In this document: positions 54,732 through 62,879 of the stretch, piece by piece
Numbering within the stretch: position 1 is the first letter of the stretch
Layout: every line of letters begins with the position of its first letter
NCBI RefSeq assembly: GCF_011927835.1
Contig: NZ_JAATJH010000006.1
Coordinates: 3,583-67,582 of the forward strand
Source: Neolewinella antarctica
GTDB lineage: Bacteria; Bacteroidota; Bacteroidia; Chitinophagales; Saprospiraceae
Length of the DNA stretch: 64,000 nucleotides
Direction of reading: 5' to 3'
Translations under genes and position numbers: made by a program
Notes under the pieces: model-generated
What the model was told of the DNA's origin: nothing
Databases searched by the model: none
The model's input: only the letters and a program-made list of their open reading frames with translations

Positions 54732-55930
54732 TGGGAACTATTAAACTAAAAACTTTGCCACTTGGAGAAGTATGCGACTTCAAAGGTGGTGGAACTCCAA
54801 GTAAAGCAAATAAGGCTTATTGGACTGGCGACATACCCTGGGCATCTATAAAAGATATAAAGGGAGATGTTCTTAACTCGACCATTGATTCAATCACAGA
54901 AACGGCAGTCCAAGAAAGTTCAACGAACATTGCCGAGGCGGGCAGCCTAATTCTTGCTACACGTATAACTCCTGGACGTCCAATCTTGACGAACATTAGA
55001 ACCGCAATTAACCAAGATTTAAAGATTGTCACGCCTAAAATTGAAATGGATACTAAATTCATGCTATATGCTTTTCAATCTTTGGAACGAGAAATAATAA
55101 AAATATCTAGTGGTACTACTGTCTTGGGTGTACGGTTAAATAATTTAAAAGAAATTGAGTTTCCTGCTCCACCCCTCCCCGAGCAGCGCGCCATCGTAGC
55201 GAAGTTGGAGGCGTTGTTTTCGGAGTTGGACCGGAGTGTTGTGGAGCTGGAGGTGGCGTTGGGGAAGGTGGGGGTTTATCGGATGGGGGTTTTGGATGAG
55301 TTAACTGATGGATTTAAGAAAGTCACAGTGTCGACCGTAATTGCAGATCTGTCACAAGGATGGAGTCCAAAATGCAAACGTACTCAGCGAACGAATGAGA
55401 ATGATTGGGCGGTGATCAAAACATCAGCTATTCAAGCTATGGCGTTCGTTGCGGACCAGAACAAAGAATTGCCAAATAATCTTGAACCTAGATTTCAGCA
55501 CGAAATTGAAAATGGAGATATTCTAATAACCCGTGCAGGTCCCCGGCCCCGCGTGGGTGTTTGTTGTAAAGTCAAGACTACTGCTGTGAAGTTGATTAAT
55601 TGCGACAAGGTTTATCGCATAAAGGTTCAAGAAGATTTAATTACTGGAGATTATTTTCAATATGTACTGAATTCTCCTAAACTCCTCAACGCTCTGGATA
55701 AGATTAAAACAGGCGGCAGTGATAGCGGGCTCAACCTAACTCAGAATCGATTTAAAAAACTTCAGATCCCGCTCCCCTCCCTCCCCGAGCAGCAGCAGAT
55801 CGTAGCCGAGATCGAGTCGCGTTTTTCGGTGGCGGAGGTGTTGGAGCGGGGGTTGCGGGCTGGGTTGTTGCGGGCGGCGGGGTTGCGGATGGGGATTTTG
55901 AAGCGGGCTTTTTTGGGGGCGTTGGTTTGA
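54731..55930 (+). CDS. hsdS: Type I restriction enzyme specificity subunit
   Basis: 399 aa from ATG at 54731, overlapping the hsdR stop as TGATG (a GTG at 54728 is possible). Two target recognition domains (about residues 5-145 and 200-345) alternate with conserved helices PLPEQRAIVAKLEALFSELDRSV (about 147-195) and SLPEQQQIVAEIESRFSVAE (about 348-398). Base composition switches sharply: both TRDs are A/T-rich, both helical spacers G/C-rich like hsdR, which suggests exchange of TRDs by recombination at the conserved parts. It determines the DNA target of the complex. Confidence 0.92.
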   Translation: MGTIKLKTLPLGEVCDFKGGGTPSKANKAYWTGDIPWASIKDIKGDVLNSTIDSITETAVQESSTNIAEAGSLILATRITPGRPILTNIRTAINQDLKIVTPKIEMDTKFMLYAFQSLEREIIKISSGTTVLGVRLNNLKEIEFPAPPLPEQRAIVAKLEALFSELDRSVVELEVALGKVGVYRMGVLDELTDGFKKVTVSTVIADLSQGWSPKCKRTQRTNENDWAVIKTSAIQAMAFVADQNKELPNNLEPRFQHEIENGDILITRAGPRPRVGVCCKVKTTAVKLINCDKVYRIKVQEDLITGDYFQYVLNSPKLLNALDKIKTGGSDSGLNLTQNRFKKLQIPLPSLPEQQQIVAEIESRFSVAEVLERGLRAGLLRAAGLRMGILKRAFLGALV

Positions 55931-55959
55931 AAAAATGTGATCTTTAAAATACGAAACTT

Positions 55960-56511
55960 ATGATTGAATACATACACGAGCGATACACCTTATCGCGAGC
56001 ACTAACAAGACCTACAAAAGCAAATGAGCATCATACGGATGCTCAGCGTATAAATTTTATACTTATGCCAGTTGATTCAGAGAGGCAAGTCGCGTTGGAA
56101 AGTGAAACACGAATGGTTTATGTTGTCAGTACTGAAACCGAAGTGGTCTACGTCGGAGAAGCGTACACCGACCTCAAAACCAGAATGAGCCGAGGCTTTG
56201 TGCCAAGAAGGCATTACGCTAGAACAGGGCATGCAAGAGGTGGATACAAAGGTTATAAGTGGATTGATCTTATTGAACCAGAAGATGCCAATAGTCTAAC
56301 CGTCGACGCATTTATGTTCGGCGCGGACTTCAATGATGCTGATTACAGATGTGTTATCGAAGGAGTAGAGGGTGATCTGGTGCACATCATCCGAGCTAAT
56401 GATGGTAAGTGGCCTGCTTACCAGAATGAAATACACTTTAGCAATCAGGAAGGGGCATACGCTACGGCGGAAGCGATTTATGAAACGATAAAAAATTTCG
56501 AAAATGAGTAA
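55960..56511 (+). CDS. GIY-YIG-like domain protein
   Basis: 183 aa. The central part TRMVYVVSTETEVVYVGEAYTDLKTRMSRGF follows the GIY-YIG pattern (VYVV...YVGEA...L..RM), with further Arg and Tyr residues (RRHYARTGHARGGYKGYKW); an expected metal-binding Glu could be in VIEGVEGD or NEIHF. Such nucleases occur in mobile elements and defence loci. A/T-rich, and inserted between hsdS and a leftover hsdS tail (56627). No Zn or DNA-binding domain recognised. Alternative: a non-nuclease member of the fold. Confidence 0.55.
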   Translation: MIEYIHERYTLSRALTRPTKANEHHTDAQRINFILMPVDSERQVALESETRMVYVVSTETEVVYVGEAYTDLKTRMSRGFVPRRHYARTGHARGGYKGYKWIDLIEPEDANSLTVDAFMFGADFNDADYRCVIEGVEGDLVHIIRANDGKWPAYQNEIHFSNQEGAYATAEAIYETIKNFENE

Positions 56512-56558
56512 AAAGGCTTACGTGGCCATGACGGGCGGGTGGGTAAAAGTCCCCTAAG

Positions 56559-56573
56559 GGGGTAGCGCCACGG
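56559..56573 (+). repeat. 15-bp repeat GGGGTAGCGCCACGG, left copy
   Basis: Matches 59920-59934 (GGGGTAGCACCACGG) at 14 of 15 positions. The two copies lie next to the hsdS relic and right after the truncated hsdM, so they may mark rearrangement ends. Confidence 0.6.
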
Positions 56574-56626
56574 TCAGATTCGCGCATATGAACTGCGTTG
56601 AAGTCATCACCGATAGGCATTTAAAC

Positions 56627-56668
56627 ATTAAGGTTTTGCGGCGGACTTTTTTGGGAGCGTTGGTTTAG
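56627..56668 (+). pseudogene. Relic of an hsdS 3' end
   Basis: Thirteen codons plus TAG reading IKVLRRTFLGALV, against GILKRAFLGALV at the end of the intact hsdS, with the same codons in the last eight positions. It is a leftover of a second or former hsdS. Confidence 0.65.
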
Positions 56669-56703
56669 CCACGTTGCTACCTCCGGCGGTGGGGGAGGGT
56701 TTA

Positions 56704-56775
56704 GGGTCTCGGAGCGGCCCCCGCGCGCGCACTCGCGTAGCGAGTTGGCGGGTGGGGGTTCTCCGAGCGCCCGGG
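56704..56775 (+). repeat. REP-like palindromic unit 1
   Basis: Begins GGGTCTCGGAGCGGCCCC and ends GGGGGTTCTCCGAGCGCCCGG, with a CGTAGCGAG centre. Upstream member of the inverted pair ahead of the RAYT gene. Confidence 0.7.
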
Positions 56776-56812
56776 TGGGTGGTGGGTGATTGGGGTTGAG
56801 TGCTGCCAGGAA

Positions 56813-56885
56813 CCCGGGCGCTCAGAGAACCCCCGGGCCCTCGCTGGCTGCGCTGGCGAAAACCCAGGGGCCGCTCCGAGACCCT
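56813..56885 (-). repeat. REP-like palindromic unit 2 (inverted)
   Basis: The same unit as 56704-56775 in opposite orientation (CCGGGCGCTCAGAGAACCCCC ... GGGGCCGCTCCGAGACCC split at its centre). Together they form a BIME-like pair. Confidence 0.7.
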
Positions 56886-56928
56886 AGAGATTATCCGTTA
56901 TCTTGAGCAGGACTCAATACTCCCCGCC

Positions 56929-57534
56929 ATGCCGCAAGCTCCCCGGCCCGTGATTCGGCCCAACGCTTATTACCACATTTACAACCGGGGTGTCAACCGG
57001 CGGACGATCTTTAGAAAGGACAGCGATTTTCTGCATTTCTTGATGCTCTGTGATAAATACCTGGCGCAGGCGGGTCAGCTATTGTCTTATGCGCTGATGC
57101 GTGATCATTTTCACCTGACGGTGTTGATGAACCCCGCCGCGGACATCCCGCCGAAGCTGTTGCGAACCGAGCACACACTGGGTCGGACGTTCGGGCATTT
57201 GCAGAATGCTTACGCGAATTACTTTAATTTCAAATACGGGACGGTAAGTGGACTATTCGAAGCGAGATTTGAACGTAAGGAAGTTGACTCGCTGCGGTAC
57301 CTACTGGACTTAATCGTTTACCAGCACCGCAACCCGAGAAAGCATGGCGTGGTGGACGATTATCGGTCTTATTTCTGGACGTCTTACCAGGAGTTTGCCA
57401 ACCCGCTCGTGACGTGCCACGTAGCCAAAGAACTGACGCTGGCGAAATTCGGCGGCCCTCAAGCTTTCTTTGCCGCGCATGATACGGAAGTTCCTTTTGC
57501 GATGGCGAATTTTGAATTTGCTTTCGAAGTTTAA
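56929..57534 (+). CDS. REP-associated tyrosine transposase (RAYT, Y1_Tnp)
   Basis: 201 aa from ATG at 56929 (MPQAPRPVIRPNAYYHIYNRG); the longer frame upstream runs through REP unit 2. HUH-type signature: YYHIYNRGVNRR, the HxH motif in DHFHLTVL, and the catalytic Tyr in LIVYQHRNPRKHG. RAYTs cleave REP palindromes and are domesticated single-copy transposases. Three REP-like units surround the gene (two upstream as an inverted pair, one immediately downstream), as expected for its substrate. Confidence 0.9.
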   Translation: MPQAPRPVIRPNAYYHIYNRGVNRRTIFRKDSDFLHFLMLCDKYLAQAGQLLSYALMRDHFHLTVLMNPAADIPPKLLRTEHTLGRTFGHLQNAYANYFNFKYGTVSGLFEARFERKEVDSLRYLLDLIVYQHRNPRKHGVVDDYRSYFWTSYQEFANPLVTCHVAKELTLAKFGGPQAFFAAHDTEVPFAMANFEFAFEV

Positions 57535-57603
57535 GGGTCTCAGAGCGGGGCCGCCCATCCAACAGCGCAGCGAGTAGACGAACGGAGGTTCTCCGAGCGC
57601 CCG
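57534..57603 (+). repeat. REP-like palindromic unit 3
   Basis: AGGGTCTCAGAGCGGGGCCG ... GCGCAGCGAG ... GAGGTTCTCCGAGCGCCCGG, starting at the RAYT stop codon. Same orientation as unit 1. Confidence 0.7.
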
Positions 57604-57745
57604 GTGACGTTCACGCAAATCAAGCCAACTTACGACCCAAGGCATTCTGTCGATCAACAAGTGAGCTTGCTCAGCTCAAGACCTGATTTATGGTGCAAAA
57701 AATGAGTTCTATATACCACGACCGCCTTACTAAATTAGTGCGCAG

Positions 57746-57814
57746 ATGCATCACAAACAGCTTTGTGATGCATAATATCGTACTTTGTGACTCACAACCA
57801 CCTCTTGTGATTCA
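57746..57814 (+). promoter_or_regulatory. Operator-like repeats upstream of the second Fic gene
   Basis: TTGTGA occurs at 57763-57768, 57785-57790 and 57805-57810 (spacing 22 and 20 bp). A perfect 12-bp inverted repeat ATGCATCACAAA/TTTGTGATGCAT spans 57746-57773, and TTGTGACTCACAA at 57785-57797 is a perfect palindrome. The cluster ends 12 nt before the Fic start. TCACAAACAG (57751) recurs at 58921, right after the gene. Confidence 0.6.
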
Positions 57815-57826
57815 TCCTTACACCAC

Positions 57827-58918
57827 ATGCGACCATTCGTACCAACATCTCTACCCTTCAAGAATCTTGACTACAACAAGTTTGCCGACCTCACCGGTGA
57901 AGCTAACCGAAAGGTTGCCCGCTACGACGGTTTGTTACAATCGATAGTGAATCCAGAAGTGCTACTAGCGCCGCTACGAACGAAGGAAGCAGTGCTTTCC
58001 TCAAAAATTGAGGGTACCCAGGCTACGTTGGAGGAAGTCCTTGATTTTGATGCAAAATTAGCCGGCGTACCCAGAAAAGCCGCTGACATTGATGAGGTGA
58101 TCAACTATCGGCATGCGCTGCTGATGGGAAAGCACCAAATGGATCGGTTGCCACTTTCTTTAAACCTTATTCGGCGCATTCATGGCGTGCTGATGCAGGG
58201 TGTCCGTGGTCAGAACGCAGCCAGAGGCGAGTTCCGTCGGATACAAAATTGGATTGGCCCTCCCGGAAGTACCCAGGAAACGGCTACCCACGTACCACCC
58301 GCGGCCCCGGAGATGCTGAAAGCCCTGTACAACTGGGAGGAATACCTACACCACCAGGACATTGACGTGATGGTACAATTAGCAATCGTTCACGCTCAAT
58401 TCGAGATCATTCACCCATTTGTGGATGGTAATGGACGAATTGGCAGGATCCTAATCCCTCTATTTCTGTACCACAAGGAAATCATTCATGACCCGGTATT
58501 TTACATGAGTGACTATCTGGAGTCAAATCGTAGTGACTACTACGTTGCGTTGAAGCGAATAACGCAGGAGGGCGATTGGACCAACTGGGTTAGGTTCTTT
58601 CTGGCGGGAATTATCGAGCAGGCCGATAAAACAACGGGCCAGACCAGAAACATCATTGATCTGTACGGAAAAATGAAGGATAAGGTAGTTGCTGAAACGC
58701 GCAGCCAGTTTGCCCTACCCTGCCTTGATTTCCTATTCACCTCACCAATATTTACCAGTAAATCTTTCGCCGAGGGCTCCGGAGTGCCGACAACCAGCGT
58801 TAACAGAATGATCAAAACACTATTAATCAGTCATATTATCGAATGTACTATTCCGGCGGCCGGTCGTGCCCCAGCCAAATATGAATTTCGGCCGTTGCTG
58901 AAAATTGTTAACCGATGA
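57827..58918 (+). CDS. Fic family protein with C-terminal winged helix
   Basis: 363 aa. Fic N-terminal helices, inhibitory motif SSKIEG at residues 58-63 (class II), ATP-flap region RRIQNWIG, complete catalytic motif HPFVDGNGRIGR starting at His196, and a C-terminal wHTH (about 290-363: FAEGSGVPTTSVNRMIKTLLISHII). It probably AMPylates a protein target; class II enzymes are held inactive until relieved. The wHTH and the clustered TTGTGA sites upstream suggest autorepression. It is only distantly similar to the Fic protein at 24841. It lies inside the disrupted restriction island. Confidence 0.9.
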   Translation: MRPFVPTSLPFKNLDYNKFADLTGEANRKVARYDGLLQSIVNPEVLLAPLRTKEAVLSSKIEGTQATLEEVLDFDAKLAGVPRKAADIDEVINYRHALLMGKHQMDRLPLSLNLIRRIHGVLMQGVRGQNAARGEFRRIQNWIGPPGSTQETATHVPPAAPEMLKALYNWEEYLHHQDIDVMVQLAIVHAQFEIIHPFVDGNGRIGRILIPLFLYHKEIIHDPVFYMSDYLESNRSDYYVALKRITQEGDWTNWVRFFLAGIIEQADKTTGQTRNIIDLYGKMKDKVVAETRSQFALPCLDFLFTSPIFTSKSFAEGSGVPTTSVNRMIKTLLISHIIECTIPAAGRAPAKYEFRPLLKIVNR

Positions 58919-59038
58919 CTTCACAAACAGTCTGATATTGAAGAATACTAAGTCTCAATCTTCATAAATTGCCGTTTTATGAAGATTGCGGCTTTGTCAC
59001 CTTTACTCGCATTCCCTTTCTGCCACCAAACTGACCTT

Positions 59039-59055
59039 GCACCCGCGTCCGCGCC
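59039..59055 (-). repeat. 17-nt GC motif copy (one mismatch)
   Basis: GCACCCGCGTCCGCGCC, 83 nt before the hsdM start, with a CCTT flank. Confidence 0.8.
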
Positions 59056-59137
59056 CACAAAAGTCTGTTATTGTTTTAGTCTCTTAACGGACAGCACTAA
59101 CAGACTAAAATACCAACAGACCAAAAGACTACCACCC

Positions 59138-59911
59138 ATGTCCACCGCCTCCCTAATCTCCAAAGTCTGGTCCTTCGCCACCGTCCTGCGCGACGACGGC
59201 GTCAGCTACGGCGACTACCTCGAACAGATCACCTACCTGTTGTTTCTCAAAATGGCCGACGAGCAGACGAAGCCGCCTTACGACAAAGAGATACACTTCC
59301 CACGCCTGAAGGACATCGAGGGCAACGAGATCGAAGACGGCCTGGTCTGCGACTGGGATACGCTCAGTAACCTACGCGGTGCGGAGCTCGAAGCTTTTTA
59401 CGGGCAGATGCTGCGTACGCTAGCTACGGAGCGGGGGATGCTCGGCCAAATTTTTACGAAGAGTCAGAACAAGATCCAGGACCCGGCCAAACTCGCCCGC
59501 GTCATCCAGATGATCGACGAGCAGGAATGGAGCCTACTGAACGCCGACGTGAAGGGCGATATCTACGAGGGGCTGCTGGAAAAGAACGCCGAGGATACCA
59601 AATCGGGCGCCGGTCAGTACTTCACGCCCCGACCGCTCATCCGCGCCATGGTCGCCTGCCTGCAACCGGAGCCACTGAAAACGATCATCGACCCCGCCTG
59701 CGGCACGGGGGGCTTTTTCCTTGCGGCCTACGACGACATCGTCGAACGCCACGACCTGGACCGGGAGGAGCTTCGGTTTCTCAAGAACGGAACCTTTCAC
59801 GGTAACGAGATTGTGGCCAACACCCGCCGCCTCTGCCTGATGAATATGTACCTGCACAATATCGGCGAGATCGACGGCGAACCGAGCATCAACCCCAACG
59901 ACGCGTTGTAA
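59138..59911 (+). pseudogene. hsdM: Type I restriction methyltransferase subunit, truncated
   Basis: 257 aa from ATG at 59138 (MSTASLISKVWSFATVLRDDG). HsdM N-terminal helical domain (1-140), GDIYEGLLEKNAEDTKSGAGQYFTPR, and SAM-binding motif I DPACGTGGFF near residues 188-197, then NEIVANTRRLCLMNMYLHNIG. It stops at SINPNDAL, exactly before where the family has the catalytic NPPF/Y motif and a further 230 or so residues. What follows (GGGGTAGCACCACGG and beyond) is not HsdM in any frame. The product could bind SAM but should not methylate DNA. Confidence 0.85.
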
Positions 59912-59919
59912 GGGGCGAT

Positions 59920-59934
59920 GGGGTAGCACCACGG
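59920..59934 (+). repeat. 15-bp repeat GGGGTAGCACCACGG, right copy
   Basis: Nine nt past the premature hsdM stop; partner of 56559-56573. Confidence 0.6.
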
Positions 59935-60032
59935 AAATTTTAGTGCCGCCTGTATTGAGGGAGACTTCACACGCCTTCGCCCGCCTCATAGTGGGAAAAC
60001 ACTTTTAGTTCAAAAGTCGCACTACGCTGGAT

Positions 60033-62186
60033 TCAATTGTTTGAGCTACCCCCCGCCAAACGCACCGAAGTACTTCGCCCTGCATCCCCGCCCTGCGGTA
60101 ACGCCACCGTGACGGACGTACCAGCCTCCCGTCGAACCTCTTCACCATCCGTGTAGTCCTCCCGCAATGAAATCGTGAGCTCCGTTAACTTTTGCGAAGG
60201 ATCACTCACGGTAAGCTCAACGCCCGTGCCTACCTTTTTAAAGAGCACGATGCAGGGCCGGTCCACCGCAATACCCCCCAAAACATCCGCGGACCCAGGC
60301 TCGTAAAAAACGACGCCCCCCCGGCTTCCGTCTTTCGACACCACCACCTGCCGGCTCTTCTCATTCGTAATTAAATACGCCGGGTCGGCCGTCAGCGCCA
60401 CCAGCCGTTCCTCGGTAGCATTCGGGACGAGCACGTATTCGTACGTGGCGTCCGTGGGTTGGGTACCGTGGTCGAACCAGATCGACAGGGTTGTCTCGGT
60501 AAGGATGACGGGGCGGTAGCGCAGAGTGGTGTTGTGCCAGGAACCCTCCAAAAAACGGCGTAGTACGTAAACGCCCTCACTTTTGGGGAATAGGTAGCCG
60601 GTATCGTCGTGAAGTAGCCAGTCCGGATTCAGTCGTTCTTTTACTTTCAGGTCGTCACGCACTTCACCATTCTTACCGTACGAGATGGGCCCCTTCATAA
60701 ACACCTGATCGACGGCCGTCGTCAACGGAAAATCCCGCGCGGTGGTGATGCCGCTGCCCAGGCAAATAATCTGATCGTCGAACATGAACCACGATTTTAG
60801 GGCTTGTACGCCGTCCCGGTCGTAGCTCAACGTAGCGATCCCATTCCGCCCATCCGTCACGCCGCCCACGAAGGTGCTGTTGGTCTCGAAATCCCACGAT
60901 TTGGTCACGGGTAGTGGCTCGTCGTCCTGCACGACGGTGGTGCCCGGTAGCTTTTTCCAGTCCCAGAAAGGCGCCACGTTGGTGTAGGCTTCCGTATCGG
61001 TGTAAAGGAGCGAAACGCCGTCCCCCAGGTAATAACCCCGGATGTTTTCTTCGTTGACGGACTCCGTCCCCACCACCCGCTCCGAACTCATTTTTAATGA
61101 GAAATAAAAGTCTTTGCGCCGGTGGACTTGAAAATCAGATTTCCAGAAATGCTTGTTGCCTTCTAGCGTTTCGGAATCGATCGCGTCCGCGTACGCCGGC
61201 GCGTAATCCTCATCCAGTAGCGCCATTTGCTCCAGGCACCGTTTCAGTTGCTGGTATTTTTTCCCCTGCTCGTCCAGCCAGATTTGGCGACCGCTCGCGC
61301 TGATGTCCATCTGTTGCTTGTAGATGACCCACTGCTGCCCCTCCAACAGATAATTTCGCAGCATTACTTTCTTATCCTCGGAAAAGCGGAAGTCCGTGCC
61401 GTCGACCAGGGTGTACCACTTGATCATGTCTTCGAGGTACGACATGCCGTAGAGGCCCAGTTGGATTTGCGCGCCGTGCTCGTGGTACGACCAGTCGCTT
61501 TTCAAACCCACTCCGTCCGCAATTCTTAGCTCGCCCTGAATGGCCGCGCTGGCCATTGCGACGGAATCGATGTCTCTGGTCAGTAGCGAGCGCATCAGCA
61601 CGTTTCCGGAGAGCCACACTTTATTCTGGCCGGACATCTTTATTTTGGCGCGCCTCAGTAAGACCAGCGCCTGGTCCAGCTGCTTTTGCGATAGTTCCTT
61701 TTCCATTAAAAAAAGGGTGGGGGCCAGTAGTTCCGGGACGCCGATGTGCTGGTCCCACCAATTCGTGCTCAAGAAGTCATTCTTTAACCAGTAATTCAGT
61801 GACGAATGTATCTTTTCCGACACGGACGCCTTGCCGTACCAGGGCGACTCCGGTTGCCGGTAAGCAATCGCCAGGGACTGGACGTGCGCCAAGTGTTTCT
61901 TTACCGGCCACTGGCCGCGGATCCGGTCGGTGTAGTCGATTGTTGGCCAGGAACCCTCATCAGTCATCTCCGTAAGCAGAGTAGCTACCGTGGTGGAGTC
62001 TGTTTGCATATCCAAATGGTAGTTCAGTATGTTTTGGTGTAATTGCGCTAATTCCGCCGGATAAACTACGCCTTGCGTGTCTACCTCCTCCCGTACCGAC
62101 GCTGGATTTGGGGCGACGGTAGATTTACAGGAGGAGATGAGCAGAAGTATAAAACACAGTGCAATTGAATGCAGATTAATCTGCAT
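60033..62186 (-). CDS. Polysaccharide lyase family 8 lipoprotein
   Basis: 717 aa from ATG at 62186 (MQINLHSIALCFILLLISSCKS, lipobox ISSC); Met at 62234 is an alternative. The alpha-toroid N-terminal domain contains LSTNWWDQHIGVPELL (the NWWxxxIG helix with the catalytic Asn) and DWSYHEHGAQIQLGLYG, with the catalytic His and Tyr; a central beta-sandwich (RGYYLGDGVSLLY, FWDWKKLPGTT) and C-terminal beta domain follow. PL8 enzymes eliminate on hyaluronate, chondroitin or xanthan. As a lipoprotein it likely acts at the cell surface or in the periplasm. No susCD pair is in view. Confidence 0.9.
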   Translation of the reverse strand: MQINLHSIALCFILLLISSCKSTVAPNPASVREEVDTQGVVYPAELAQLHQNILNYHLDMQTDSTTVATLLTEMTDEGSWPTIDYTDRIRGQWPVKKHLAHVQSLAIAYRQPESPWYGKASVSEKIHSSLNYWLKNDFLSTNWWDQHIGVPELLAPTLFLMEKELSQKQLDQALVLLRRAKIKMSGQNKVWLSGNVLMRSLLTRDIDSVAMASAAIQGELRIADGVGLKSDWSYHEHGAQIQLGLYGMSYLEDMIKWYTLVDGTDFRFSEDKKVMLRNYLLEGQQWVIYKQQMDISASGRQIWLDEQGKKYQQLKRCLEQMALLDEDYAPAYADAIDSETLEGNKHFWKSDFQVHRRKDFYFSLKMSSERVVGTESVNEENIRGYYLGDGVSLLYTDTEAYTNVAPFWDWKKLPGTTVVQDDEPLPVTKSWDFETNSTFVGGVTDGRNGIATLSYDRDGVQALKSWFMFDDQIICLGSGITTARDFPLTTAVDQVFMKGPISYGKNGEVRDDLKVKERLNPDWLLHDDTGYLFPKSEGVYVLRRFLEGSWHNTTLRYRPVILTETTLSIWFDHGTQPTDATYEYVLVPNATEERLVALTADPAYLITNEKSRQVVVSKDGSRGGVVFYEPGSADVLGGIAVDRPCIVLFKKVGTGVELTVSDPSQKLTELTISLREDYTDGEEVRREAGTSVTVALPQGGDAGRSTSVRLAGGSSNN

Positions 62187-62262
62187 AGTACTGTGTCGTT
62201 GAATCAGCTTTAAACCTATTGTCATTATTTGCATGATTTTCCGGCCCGTAGTGGGTGGGGTG

Positions 62263-62345
62263 TTACGTAAAATAGAAGGGTAGGGCCCGCTCGTAGAACC
62301 AGTAGGTGAACGGTGTCGCTATTGTGAAGATACCAAAATCATGGA
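62263..62345 (-). pseudogene. C-terminal tail of a lost membrane-protein gene
   Basis: In frame up to TAA at 62263-62265, the minus strand reads GIFTIATPFTYWFYERALPF then YFT, a hydrophobic aromatic tail typical of polytopic membrane proteins. No start or upstream body remains. It would have been the gene ahead of the PL8 lyase in the same direction. The exact 5' limit is uncertain. Confidence 0.4.
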
Positions 62346-62465
62346 TTCTACTTGTAACTTGACTTACGCGAAATATCGATGGTGCTGACTTTAGATAAGC
62401 CTCGAAAATCTATGACGTGCAATCAACTTCAGGAAGTAGCCTTTGAACGAATATTGCTTTAAAAC

Positions 62466-62665
62466 TTATTGAGATTCTAAGTACTTGTCAATCGTCCCTT
62501 GAGCCTGGCCAATGTTTTGGTGCTTGGAAGGAGTGAAGAAATCTGTACTGTCTGAGCCACCACTAGTCAAATGCTACAACCACTTAATGATGTTACCGAC
62601 AGAGTTGTATGGAAAACAAAGCGAGTGGGCGAGTTTAGCTGCGCTGATCGTCGTGCCTCCTCTGA
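62466..62665 (-). pseudogene. Decayed small gene with HTH-like segment and in-frame TAG
   Basis: The minus strand reads SAAKLAHSLCFPYNSVGNII then KWL, a TAG, then HLTSGGSDSTDFFTPSKHQN, IGQAQGTIDKYLESQ and TAA. The first part looks like a helix-turn-helix. There is no start codon and the stop interrupts it. The KHQNIGQAQ part is present again in inverted orientation at 62683-62712. Confidence 0.35.
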
Positions 62666-62879
62666 GTTACAGATTTTAGCCTTTCAAGCACCAAAACATT
62701 GATTAGCCAGGCTCACAGGACAAGAATTTTGCTCCTTTTCTTCCGACCACGAAGTCGCAGCGAAGCTAAAAGGAGGGCAAAACGGGCAGAAACAAAAGCA
62801 GTGCAATGACGTGTGTATACCGTAACCCGGACGGACATCCAGCGCAGTGTGAAACGCTACAACGTCAATATAAAACCAG

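Larger units (their letters stand above)
56512..56928. other. Gap with hsdS relic, shared 15-mer and REP units
   Basis: 417 nt without a complete gene. It contains GGGGTAGCGCCACGG (56559-56573, nearly repeated at 59920), the hsdS tail relic (56627-56668) and two REP-like units in inverted orientation (56704-56775 and 56813-56885). Confidence 0.6.
62235..62879. other. Region of decayed genes between PL8 and ADP-ribosylglycohydrolase
   Basis: 645 nt without an intact gene. It contains two minus-strand coding relics (62263-62345 and 62466-62665) and a pair of inverted copies of a 26-30 bp sequence (around 62497-62525 and 62683-62712). The remaining sequence shows nothing I recognise. Confidence 0.6.

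Noticed and set aside
62580-62660. Plus-strand frame resembling an insertion-sequence transposase fragment (LYGKQSEWASLAALIVV)
   Set aside because: The resemblance is too short, and the minus strand of the same stretch gives a more coherent HTH-like relic.
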